Shown piece after piece: positions 8,198 to 15,582 of a stretch of 15,582 nucleotides of DNA. Position 1 is the first letter of the stretch, and every line of letters starts with the position of its first letter. The stretch covers positions 1 to 15,582 of the forward strand of contig LT649704.1 of assembly GCA_900128395.1 (NCBI GenBank), in the 5' to 3' direction. A program made the position numbers and the translations under genes. The notes under the pieces are model-generated. The model did not search any database, was not told the origin of the DNA, and was given only the letters and a program-made list of their open reading frames with translations. Source of the DNA: Stramenopiles sp. TOSAG23-2 (taxonomy: Eukaryota > Sar).

Positions 8198-10174
8198 ATG
8201 ACATCAATAGCAACTACAAACAGCAACAAGGATGATGAAGATAGTCACGAGAGAATAAAAACGTTTTCCATGGCATCATTGCAATTACCAAGTTATAATA
8301 CAAATATAACAATTAGTAAATCACTACGAAAAGTAAGAAAAGAACGAGAACAAAATAGATTATTTAGAATTAAATCCATTCAATATGATTACATTTTTGT
8401 GAAACAAGTGTTGCATGATTTAAACATTTTAATAACTTCGGATAGCGCTGTCAAAATAATAAACGACAAATATAAAACAGAAAAAAGTAACAGAAAAAAT
8501 AACAACCACAAAATAGAGAACAATAGCAAGATAAAAATATATGCAAATCTTCGAAATGGGCTTTGGTATTACCCAAAATTTCATGGCACAGCATATTTTA
8601 AATCAACGGACGGACATTCGCATAAATGGAATTTTAGTTACAAACGGTTGAATATGAATGTCCTCAAGAGTGCTATATTAAATCACGGCATTGTGTTAAT
8701 AGATAGTACACGCCGTGGAAAATGCTATCCTGACTCGTTTTCCATGACCATACCTATATGGTGTTGTGTCTTAAATCGTGCAAAGATGAAATTATTAATA
8801 GATGATGATAATGATAATAAAAATGACAACAGTGATGATAATAATAATAATAATCGAAAACAAAATTATATTGATGGTAATATAAAAACGTTTGATATAA
8901 ATTTAAATACACCGCCATGGATATTGAAGGAGGAGAAATCATTTGTAGAAAAATTGATTGACAATTGGGTTGAGCATTTATTAATAGACTTTAAAATGAT
9001 AATAAAGCCAATACTTTCAAAATTATCAAAACCATTACGTGCTTTATGGATATCACCACAATCGAAATTGGAAACATTCATTTTTGATTTCAATTCATTG
9101 CCCTTTATCCCAATTATTTGTATTTCTGCATCAAGTACAATTGGCGATGAAACATTTCGTATTAAAAATAGCTTTCCATATATACAAGGAGCCGGTGATG
9201 ATGAAGAAAACTGGGCAAATGGTTTAACACCATCCATGTTTTGGAAATATAACAAGGTATTGTTAAATTGCAGAAATTTAGATGAATTTGAACATGTATT
9301 TTTAACAAAAGTAAAAACTGCACATAATAATAATAGTCTTGGCCAACAGCAAATTGAAAATAATTTATTGACTAGCAAAAAGAAAAAGAATGCTGATGAT
9401 AAAATGAAAAATATCGAAGGTTACAAGTTACGTTGGATAAAAAATACTAGAATTTGTATTTTGTTTTTAAATCATATGGAAGATATTGATCTTCATGGTA
9501 ACTGTATATACAATATAAATGTAAATGTTGATACGCTGTTGAAAAAGAATCAAAGTAATCAAAAAGCCAATAATAATAATAATAATTACCGTGTAAATCT
9601 ATTTGTGTTCAATTCTTCTATTGTTGAATATAAAATTTCAACTTTTGCAAAAAATAATTTAGATAAAGAGGAACTCCATTTAAAACATATATTTGTGCCA
9701 ATTGATTGTAAGAAAAAAGGCCCTTCAGAAAAAATATTGTATATGGAAAATGGATTTTCAATATTTCTTAATTTCTTTTTATCGTTTTTTAATAATATCA
9801 ATAAGAATCACGAAGAAGGCGATGTAGATAATTACTTTATGCTTTTACCTGGGCATGATATTAGTTCAATTACGTTTGCCATTGCAGCACTCGGTATATT
9901 TTATGATGCAAATTTAAATTTAATTACTAATATAAATGCCATTCGAAGCGATAACCATCGAATAAGTAAGAAAATGTTTCAAAAAATATATGCATTACTT
10001 CAAATGGAATTAATGAGCCATGATGATGAAAAAGATAGCGTTGTTGATACTCGTCTATGTCTTTTTCAAAAATTACCAAGACGTCATATGAAATATTTAA
10101 ATGAATATTTTACCTCCACATACAATGGCCGGCGGTGGTACAATGATTTAAAGTTGCCATTTTTAAAACAATAA
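8198..10174 (+). CDS. RIT1: Rit1-like initiator tRNA(Met) A64 2'-O-ribosyl phosphate transferase
   Basis: Rit1 adds a 5-phosphoribosyl group from PRPP to the 2'-OH of A64 in initiator tRNA, keeping it out of elongation. Diagnostic stretches in order: LRKVRKEREQNRLFRIKSI (about 42-60), NLRNGLWYYPKF (about 116-127), AYFKSTDGHSHKW (about 131-143), LNHGIVLIDSTRRGK with D169-STRRG-K175, and PDSFSMTIPIWCCVLNRA. These match the conserved N-terminal region. The C-terminal part (about 545-645) resembles the DUSP-like domain: MLLPGHDISSITFAIAALGI, then RHMKYLNEYF. The phosphatase-like Cys of that loop is not evident. At 658 residues it is longer than the roughly 510 of yeast, owing to Asn/Asp-rich inserts (about 205-230, 440-465). 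Single exon. AATAAA occurs 7 bp past the stop. Confidence 0.87.
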   Translation: MTSIATTNSNKDDEDSHERIKTFSMASLQLPSYNTNITISKSLRKVRKEREQNRLFRIKSIQYDYIFVKQVLHDLNILITSDSAVKIINDKYKTEKSNRKNNNHKIENNSKIKIYANLRNGLWYYPKFHGTAYFKSTDGHSHKWNFSYKRLNMNVLKSAILNHGIVLIDSTRRGKCYPDSFSMTIPIWCCVLNRAKMKLLIDDDNDNKNDNSDDNNNNNRKQNYIDGNIKTFDINLNTPPWILKEEKSFVEKLIDNWVEHLLIDFKMIIKPILSKLSKPLRALWISPQSKLETFIFDFNSLPFIPIICISASSTIGDETFRIKNSFPYIQGAGDDEENWANGLTPSMFWKYNKVLLNCRNLDEFEHVFLTKVKTAHNNNSLGQQQIENNLLTSKKKKNADDKMKNIEGYKLRWIKNTRICILFLNHMEDIDLHGNCIYNINVNVDTLLKKNQSNQKANNNNNNYRVNLFVFNSSIVEYKISTFAKNNLDKEELHLKHIFVPIDCKKKGPSEKILYMENGFSIFLNFFLSFFNNINKNHEEGDVDNYFMLLPGHDISSITFAIAALGIFYDANLNLITNINAIRSDNHRISKKMFQKIYALLQMELMSHDDEKDSVVDTRLCLFQKLPRRHMKYLNEYFTSTYNGRRWYNDLKLPFLKQ

Positions 10175-10709
10175 TTTTATAATAAAATAATGGTAAACCA
10201 ATGAGTTTGCATAAATCAGTACAAGTAGTGCTGAAAACGGGTTGATCAAAATAAATTTTTACAAATTTTCATATATAGAATATATATTTTTAGTCTAAGT
10301 AGTCAGTGTCGTCGTCAGGATTCATCATTTTTTGTTCAATAATAAAATAATAATCTATGATATAGAATCCTATACATAATAGTATACTGGTAAATAATAC
10401 CTACATATTGTTACTGTGACCTGTTGTGATATACTAAAAAAAATTAGTGCACTTCTTCTTTTCATCAAATTCAATTTTCAATCCTGGCAATGTTATAATT
10501 CTAATAACTATAATAATTTGTACTAAGGAAAATAAAATTTGAATTATAAATAGAAAATTCCCTGAGCTGGTGAGGATTAAATTGATCATAAAAGATAATC
10601 AATTACATTAAGAAAGTAATAATACGGATAGCAACAAGCAATACCGGGATAGCCACCACCTTTTTCTCCTTATCATAGTCAACAATATCATCCTCAAACC
10701 TAAATTGTT
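10175..10709. other. Intergenic region between Rit1 and BRCA2, same strand
   Basis: 535 bp, AT-rich. AATAAA-type polyadenylation words occur at 10181-10186 and again near 10247. The downstream half should carry the BRCA2 promoter and 5' UTR. I see no gene, tRNA or strong inverted repeat. Confidence 0.45.
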
Positions 10710-13700
10710 ATGGAGTTTACGGTTGCAAATCTACAATTCCATAAAGGAAAATGGAAACATGGTAAGCGAAAAGCAAGGTTGCCTCTGGAAGTATTTGTTG
10801 TCACTAAAAAAGACGACAATATTGATACAAAAAAATTGTTAATTGCAAATTTTGATTTTGATGCTAATACCAATTTCAACAAAATAAAGACATCTAGTAT
10901 GGAGAATAGTATACCTTTAACCAACATATGTAATAATACCAATAACAATAATTATAATAATATTATTGCAATCAATGAAAAAAAACTTATAGATGAAAAT
11001 TATAGTAAGATTAATAAAAAAGATGTTGTAGAAAAAGATCGAACACAACAGAAAAACAGCTTGGTTATAAGACACAAAGCCTTGAATACCTTTTCACCCG
11101 CGAAAGGTAATAATTGCAATGATTTATTAATAATTTCGCCAAGTGACACTACCAGTAGCTGCAGTAATGGAGATTCTATGGCCAGTCCTGAATTATCAAT
11201 ATACGATTTGCCGTCACCATCAATATCCCATCAACAACAAGAACAACAACAATCAAAGCTCATAACTGTAGGAAGAATGTCTTCACAAATGCCGTTGGGA
11301 AATGCTTCGGTTGTATCGAAGGGAGATGAGACAGAGAAAGAACATGGCAAGAACGTTGGTGTGATCAATGTAAATATGCTTCAAAAGCAAAATATTAATA
11401 TGAAATATAATAATGCTAATTCAAAATCTGACGAAGTATCACCTACTGCAATTTTAGTATCAAAAAATAATGTGAAAAATAATAATGTCGATAACAATAA
11501 CTACATCACAAACCAACAGACACCACAACTAATTACATCAGCGTTATTTCAGACCGGGTCTGGAAATGCTGTAAAAATATCAAAAGACAGTTTAAACGAA
11601 GCGTCGAGTTTTTTATCTTCAAATGGAAGTAGCGTTAATCTATCATCATCGAATAAGGCCAAACGAAAATCTGATAATTTATCTACCTTGGTTACGCCAA
11701 GGCCTTTGAAAATGGTAAAATCCTCGTCGTCTTCAAGTAGCAGTATGAATAGTAGTAGTACCATATCATGCGCCTCACTATTTCAAACTGGATCAGGTCG
11801 TCGTGTAAATATTTCAACGGAAAAGTTAAATGCTGCATCTAAATTGTTACAATCATCTGATGTTAAAAATGATAGTAATAATAGTAACAATGGTAAATCT
11901 GAATTTAAAACCCCTAGGCCAATTGCAAATAAAAGTAACATGCCAAGCGCATCATTATTTCAAACTGGATCAGGTCGTCGTGTAAATATTTCAACGGAAA
12001 AGTTAAATGCTGCATCTAAATTGTTACAATCATCTGATGTTAAAAATGATAGTAATAATAGTAACAATGGTAAATCTGAATTTAAAACCCCTAGGCCAAT
12101 TGCAAATAAAAGTAACATGCCAAGCGCATCATTATTTCAAACTGGATCAGGTCGTCGTGTAAATATTTCAACGGAAAAGTTAAATGCTGCATCTAAATTG
12201 TTACAATCGTCTGAGACGATATACAACCACGAGAAAGATAGTGCCACATTTATAACACCAAAGCTGGTCAAAAAGAAAAGTAAATCTCGACAAAAAGATG
12301 ATACAAGCATACAATTAAAGAAGATGTCGACTTTAAAGAATAAAAGCGGAGGAAAGCGAAAAGGATTTGTTACTCCAAGAATAATACAAAAACCTGGACA
12401 TGTTGAGAAGCATAAAAATGATGAAGGTCACATCAGTACAATGACAGTAAAACGACAATACAAAGCTGAAAGGACAGTTGACATGATTAAAATGAAGAGA
12501 TCGAACACAAAACAATTGAAAAATGTTGCTGAAGAGGAAAATGTGTTAACAGCCCAAAATGTACCGCTTGCTAATGTTTCTATCTATCAAGAAGCATTAG
12601 ATGTTACAAGTGAAAACGCCGTTGGTTTTTCTTTTCAATCGGAATTTGGTGATAAACTAACTTGGAAAGATTTTAGGATGCGATTGATACAGTCTGAAGG
12701 TATGAATGAAAAATATTTGAGTGATAAGTGGGTTGCAAATCACTATCGTCGGATTATCTGGAAACTAAGTGCAATGGAACGAAGATTTCCACGAGTATGC
12801 AGAGGCAAATTTTTAACCCCGAAAAGAGTTTTGGATCAGCTAATATATCGCTACAAACGGGAAGTTTCCGAAGGTGCACGTTCGGCATTGAGAATAATAC
12901 TAGAAGGTGATTCTCCACCAAATCGTCTTATGGTATTAATCGTTAGCAAAATTGATATGCCTAATGCATTGAGCAATCCAAACGAAAGGGGAAAAGTTGT
13001 TAATGATTTCGAAAAGAACACCAATGGGAAGTTTGGCTTGGAACTATCAGATGGTTGGTACTCCATCAAAGGTATGGTCGATAGTAAATTATGGCAGTTG
13101 ATACAAAATGGGACTATCAAATTAGGAACAAAACTAGCTGTTCAACAAGCATCGTTAATTAATTGGAATGCTGGTGTGAATCCATTAGATTGCCCTTGTA
13201 ATAATGTTCACGATTTCAGTAGTGGAAGCACAGATCCAAAGCTGTGCATTTCAAAAAACAGTTCACGCATTGCCGCATGGGATTCAAAGTTAGGCTTTCA
13301 ACCAATGACATTTTTCAATATGAACATGTCAACGTTCGATCCTGCAGGTGGTGTAGTAGGTTGTGTCGACGTATTTATTGAACGAGTTTATCCTATGGTA
13401 TATGTGGAGAGGTCATTGGACGGGTCAAGCATATTTCGTTCAGAGAGAAGCGAAGCTGAAGCACAAGAAAGTTTTGAAAGAACCATTGCAGCAGCTGATG
13501 CTCCCAATACCGATGATTCTAATTATGACCGTAGTTGTCATGATAATATGGGCAGTAATGGTGATATTCAACGACGCCGTAACGTCAACCCGATATTTCA
13601 AGCTGACATGATCGATGCTATCAATGGATTTCGTATCCGTGGCTCAATTACATTTTGGAAAGCGTCTGAAGATTTTAGAAGTCAAATAATGACAAACCGC

Positions 13701-14666
13701 CATTGGAGATTTTTTGGATTAACGCCAAGCAATCATAATAAGAGTACAAGTAAGAATATTTGCTTTTCATACAATTATGGACAACGAAGCCAATGTTGCG
13801 TGCTGCCAGATATTGATGGAAAAACCATGATTGGACGTGGATATAAGTTTCGACATAGAAGTTTAATCGGTGAAGTCAAATACTATCTATTGGATGATTC
13901 TAACAAAAAACGTTTCGTTATTGATGCAGTTGCAACTATGGTAGGTGAGTGTCTCCATAATGATCAAAGATTTTTGTTTTTTGTTGATGAAAGCGGATCT
14001 ATTTTAAGCATTTTGTTGAACAAAAATTTTCACAAAGATATTTCAAAGTATCGCGAAGGTTCAATTTGTGTGTTGCTAAATCTTTGTATTATTGCTCATG
14101 ATAAACAAAACGATGTCATGCAGAGCGAATGGAAGGAAAATTCAACTACTCTGTTAAGCTCATGTGACACAGATTACCGTTCAAAGTTAAATATGTATTG
14201 TAATCACTTACGTAAATGGAATTCATCGTTAGAAGGGAAAGTGATGTTAGAATATGTATCGCATACTGTTTTACCAAAATTAATTAGTAATAATATCAGT
14301 ACTTATGAAATCAACCCCAAAATAGCCCCATTATCTAAAATAGGATACATTGTTGGATACAAATATTCTTCAATCAAAGACAACGATAGTTGTGATGACG
14401 GTAATAAAATAGTAATTATAGATTTTCAAGATGGACATGGTTTTCAAATGAACTTAACGACAAAGAAGTCTTCAATACCATTCCACAAATATTTACCGCA
14501 TTTGGATAAATTAGGTGAATGGTACAATCTTCCGATCCAGTTTCACCAAATAACACTACGACCTTTCCTCCATATTAGCGATAAAGAGAAAACAGGATTA
14601 GGGAAACTGTTTTCTTTTGAAATCATATCTAATCAATCAAGATTGTTGGAATTTGGAAGAATATAA
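10710..14666 (+). CDS. BRCA2: BRCA2 homologue with four BRC repeats and a DNA-binding domain (1318 aa)
   Basis: BRCA2 loads RAD51 on ssDNA in homologous recombination, in the nucleus. Residues 1-270 are low complexity. BRC repeats begin at F280 (FQTGSGNAVKIS), F358, F417 and F476 (each FQTGSGRRVNISTEKLNAA); they fit the RAD51-binding FxTxxG...S...L..A pattern, with Gly where many BRCs have Ala. TP(R/K) motifs follow at 329, 401, 460, 516 and 555. The helical domain spans about 641-735 (LSDKWVANHYRRIIWKLSAME). OB1 follows (NRLMVLIVSKID, LSDGWYSIKGMVD, SKLGFQP). GGVVGCVDVFIERVYP, SIFRSERSEAE and ITFWKASEDF mark OB2, with a short insert instead of a full tower. OB3 covers about 1050-1150. Residues about 1175-1318 form an extra C-terminal region. 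Single exon and intact. Confidence 0.95.
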   Translation: MEFTVANLQFHKGKWKHGKRKARLPLEVFVVTKKDDNIDTKKLLIANFDFDANTNFNKIKTSSMENSIPLTNICNNTNNNNYNNIIAINEKKLIDENYSKINKKDVVEKDRTQQKNSLVIRHKALNTFSPAKGNNCNDLLIISPSDTTSSCSNGDSMASPELSIYDLPSPSISHQQQEQQQSKLITVGRMSSQMPLGNASVVSKGDETEKEHGKNVGVINVNMLQKQNINMKYNNANSKSDEVSPTAILVSKNNVKNNNVDNNNYITNQQTPQLITSALFQTGSGNAVKISKDSLNEASSFLSSNGSSVNLSSSNKAKRKSDNLSTLVTPRPLKMVKSSSSSSSSMNSSSTISCASLFQTGSGRRVNISTEKLNAASKLLQSSDVKNDSNNSNNGKSEFKTPRPIANKSNMPSASLFQTGSGRRVNISTEKLNAASKLLQSSDVKNDSNNSNNGKSEFKTPRPIANKSNMPSASLFQTGSGRRVNISTEKLNAASKLLQSSETIYNHEKDSATFITPKLVKKKSKSRQKDDTSIQLKKMSTLKNKSGGKRKGFVTPRIIQKPGHVEKHKNDEGHISTMTVKRQYKAERTVDMIKMKRSNTKQLKNVAEEENVLTAQNVPLANVSIYQEALDVTSENAVGFSFQSEFGDKLTWKDFRMRLIQSEGMNEKYLSDKWVANHYRRIIWKLSAMERRFPRVCRGKFLTPKRVLDQLIYRYKREVSEGARSALRIILEGDSPPNRLMVLIVSKIDMPNALSNPNERGKVVNDFEKNTNGKFGLELSDGWYSIKGMVDSKLWQLIQNGTIKLGTKLAVQQASLINWNAGVNPLDCPCNNVHDFSSGSTDPKLCISKNSSRIAAWDSKLGFQPMTFFNMNMSTFDPAGGVVGCVDVFIERVYPMVYVERSLDGSSIFRSERSEAEAQESFERTIAAADAPNTDDSNYDRSCHDNMGSNGDIQRRRNVNPIFQADMIDAINGFRIRGSITFWKASEDFRSQIMTNRHWRFFGLTPSNHNKSTSKNICFSYNYGQRSQCCVLPDIDGKTMIGRGYKFRHRSLIGEVKYYLLDDSNKKRFVIDAVATMVGECLHNDQRFLFFVDESGSILSILLNKNFHKDISKYREGSICVLLNLCIIAHDKQNDVMQSEWKENSTTLLSSCDTDYRSKLNMYCNHLRKWNSSLEGKVMLEYVSHTVLPKLISNNISTYEINPKIAPLSKIGYIVGYKYSSIKDNDSCDDGNKIVIIDFQDGHGFQMNLTTKKSSIPFHKYLPHLDKLGEWYNLPIQFHQITLRPFLHISDKEKTGLGKLFSFEIISNQSRLLEFGRI
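11781..12208 (+). repeat. 177-bp tandem repeat encoding BRC units of BRCA2
   Basis: Units start at 11781, 11958 and 12135. By eye the first two full units are identical base for base, and the third matches until about 12208, where an A-to-G change marks the end. Each unit encodes 59 residues: one BRC motif plus an Asn/Ser linker and the FKTPRPIANKS segment. Total identity including synonymous positions means recent duplication or gene conversion. Confidence 0.95.
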
Positions 14667-15176
14667 AAATTTGGGGATTAGGGAATATATATCATATAAT
14701 ACGTCGTAATTAGGGAATACGTCGTATATATTACGAGTATATATATATCATATTATACTCGTATATTTTAAGTTTACGCATTAAGTTATTTTTTAATTTA
14801 CTCATGTAATAATTCCTACTCTTCAAAAGAATACAATAATTGAAATAATCTATCTCACACTAGTGTGTTGATATATCATACCCATAATAGAGAATACCAA
14901 TGAAGGTAAATAGATGGTAATCAACTACTCGTAGCAGTTGATGAAAAACGAACATCATACGTATAAGTATATTATATTCGTACATATACGAATATAATAT
15001 ACACAATTTGCAGAGGTGCATTAGAGCTTTACTATATAGTGTCTCGGATAGAAATATTATTCTTGCGATTGAGTATTGAGCATACGAGTATTACTTAGCA
15101 CGGGAAGTGTAAAATTATAATATAACTTAGATTTTAACCATCATATTATATACGATTTATGTATTTGAAATTCATC
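14667..15176. other. Convergent 3' intergenic region between BRCA2 and the right-edge gene
   Basis: No gene seen. Between the two convergent gene ends lie several palindromes: TACGAGTATA (14732-14741) with TATACTCGTA (14754-14763); an imperfect palindrome around 14922-14940 centred on ACTCGT; and the 36-bp hairpin annotated separately. ACGTCGTA is repeated at 14700 and 14719. The words match those after the LRR gene. Confidence 0.5.
14967..15002. repeat. Perfect hairpin with 16-bp arms between convergent genes
   Basis: GTATATTATATTCGTA (14967-14982) and TACGAATATAATATAC (14987-15002) are exact reverse complements around a 4-nt loop CATA. The position between two convergent 3' ends suggests a bidirectional 3'-end or transcription-collision element, or simply an AT-rich cruciform. 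Only the structure is seen. Confidence 0.7.
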
Positions 15177-15582
15177 TCATTTTACTAATTCTGCACCAAG
15201 CGTTAGATCTACTTTTGGCACACTACTAGTCCATTTTACATATTTCACACTACTTTCATCTGTCGGAGGGTGTGGTTGTGACATTGTCGTTAAGCCATCT
15301 GCTGACGTTGACACTTTCAGTTCACGACCAGCACGTGCTAATAACTTTTCATTCTTTTCTTTACATCGATTAATTATATTTTTTCCGCTGGTTTTCCTAC
15401 TTTCTAACATGACATTTAACTTATTCAATGCAGATGACATTTGTTTTGTTTCCTCTGATAACTCAATGTTGGGCAATAAAGCGATTATATTTTCTTCACG
15501 TTTTTTTTTCATTTTTTCTGCTTGTTGCTTTTTTAAGGTTGCTAATCGTTTTGCCTCTTCTTCCTTGTCTTTCCTATTCAAC
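15177..15582 (-). CDS. C-terminal part of an unidentified lysine-rich coiled-coil protein, cut by the right window edge
   Basis: The frame is open from the right edge to a TGA at 15179-15177, giving about 134 residues. The leftmost codon visible in frame is TTG, so the true start lies outside the window. The first 35 residues (KEEEAKRLATLKKQQAEKM onward) are heptad-like and highly charged, suggesting a helical or coiled-coil segment. A more ordinary region follows (ALLPNIELSEETKQMSSALN), and the tail is KYVKWTSSVPKVDLTLGAELVK-like. I do not recognise the family. The composition fits a nuclear or cytoskeletal protein, but that is a guess. It is convergent with BRCA2. Confidence 0.6.
   Translation of the reverse strand, partial: LNRKDKEEEAKRLATLKKQQAEKMKKKREENIIALLPNIELSEETKQMSSALNKLNVMLESRKTSGKNIINRCKEKNEKLLARAGRELKVSTSADGLTTMSQPHPPTDESSVKYVKWTSSVPKVDLTLGAELVK

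Noticed and set aside
8866-9378. Minus-strand open frame of 170 codons inside Rit1
   Set aside because: It is antisense to conserved Rit1 sequence and has no family resemblance; a shadow.
11781-12208. CRISPR-like array
   Set aside because: The repeat unit is 177 bp, contiguous, in frame and codes for BRC motifs; it is a protein-coding tandem duplication.

Overview
The window looks like nuclear DNA of a compact, AT-rich unicellular eukaryote. Evidence: a GT-AG intron, eukaryote-only protein families (BRCA2, ADAT3/Tad3, Rit1, a plant-type MTP cation transporter), asparagine-rich low-complexity inserts in most proteins, and no bacterial operon or Shine-Dalgarno structure. A Rit1 homologue is known mainly from fungi, plants and several protists, which argues against an animal. 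A stramenopile or similar alga is my best guess, with low confidence.

Layout: (1) bases 1-381, minus strand, one exon of an unidentified protein running off the left edge. (2) 514-1994, minus, a two-exon CDF-family transporter whose two DxxxD metal sites place it with Mn-type MTP proteins. (3) 1995-4922, mostly non-coding and rich in foldback, MITE-like and palindromic repeats, with one short serine-rich ORF (3528-3806, plus). (4) 4923-5984, plus, a leucine-rich-repeat protein. (5) 6332-7579, minus, an ADAT3/Tad3 homologue, the non-catalytic subunit of the tRNA A34-to-I deaminase, which has lost all three zinc ligands. (6) 8198-10174, plus, Rit1, the initiator-tRNA A64 ribosyl-phosphate transferase, divergent from ADAT3 across about 620 bp. 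(7) 10710-14666, plus, a single-exon BRCA2 with four BRC repeats, of which three were made by a very recent 177-bp tandem duplication, followed by the DNA-binding domain. (8) 15177-15582, minus, the C-terminal end of an unidentified lysine-rich coiled-coil protein.

The genes do not form one pathway. Two neighbours (ADAT3 and Rit1) both modify tRNA and share an upstream region. The convergent gene ends (LRR/ADAT3 and BRCA2/last gene) are marked by AT-rich hairpins built on TACGAG/CTCGTA and TATACGAA words. The best candidate for new biology is the ADAT3 homologue without zinc ligands. Next are the BRCA2 features: fresh BRC duplication, a TP(R/K) motif interleaved with the BRC repeats, a reduced tower, and an extra C-terminal segment.
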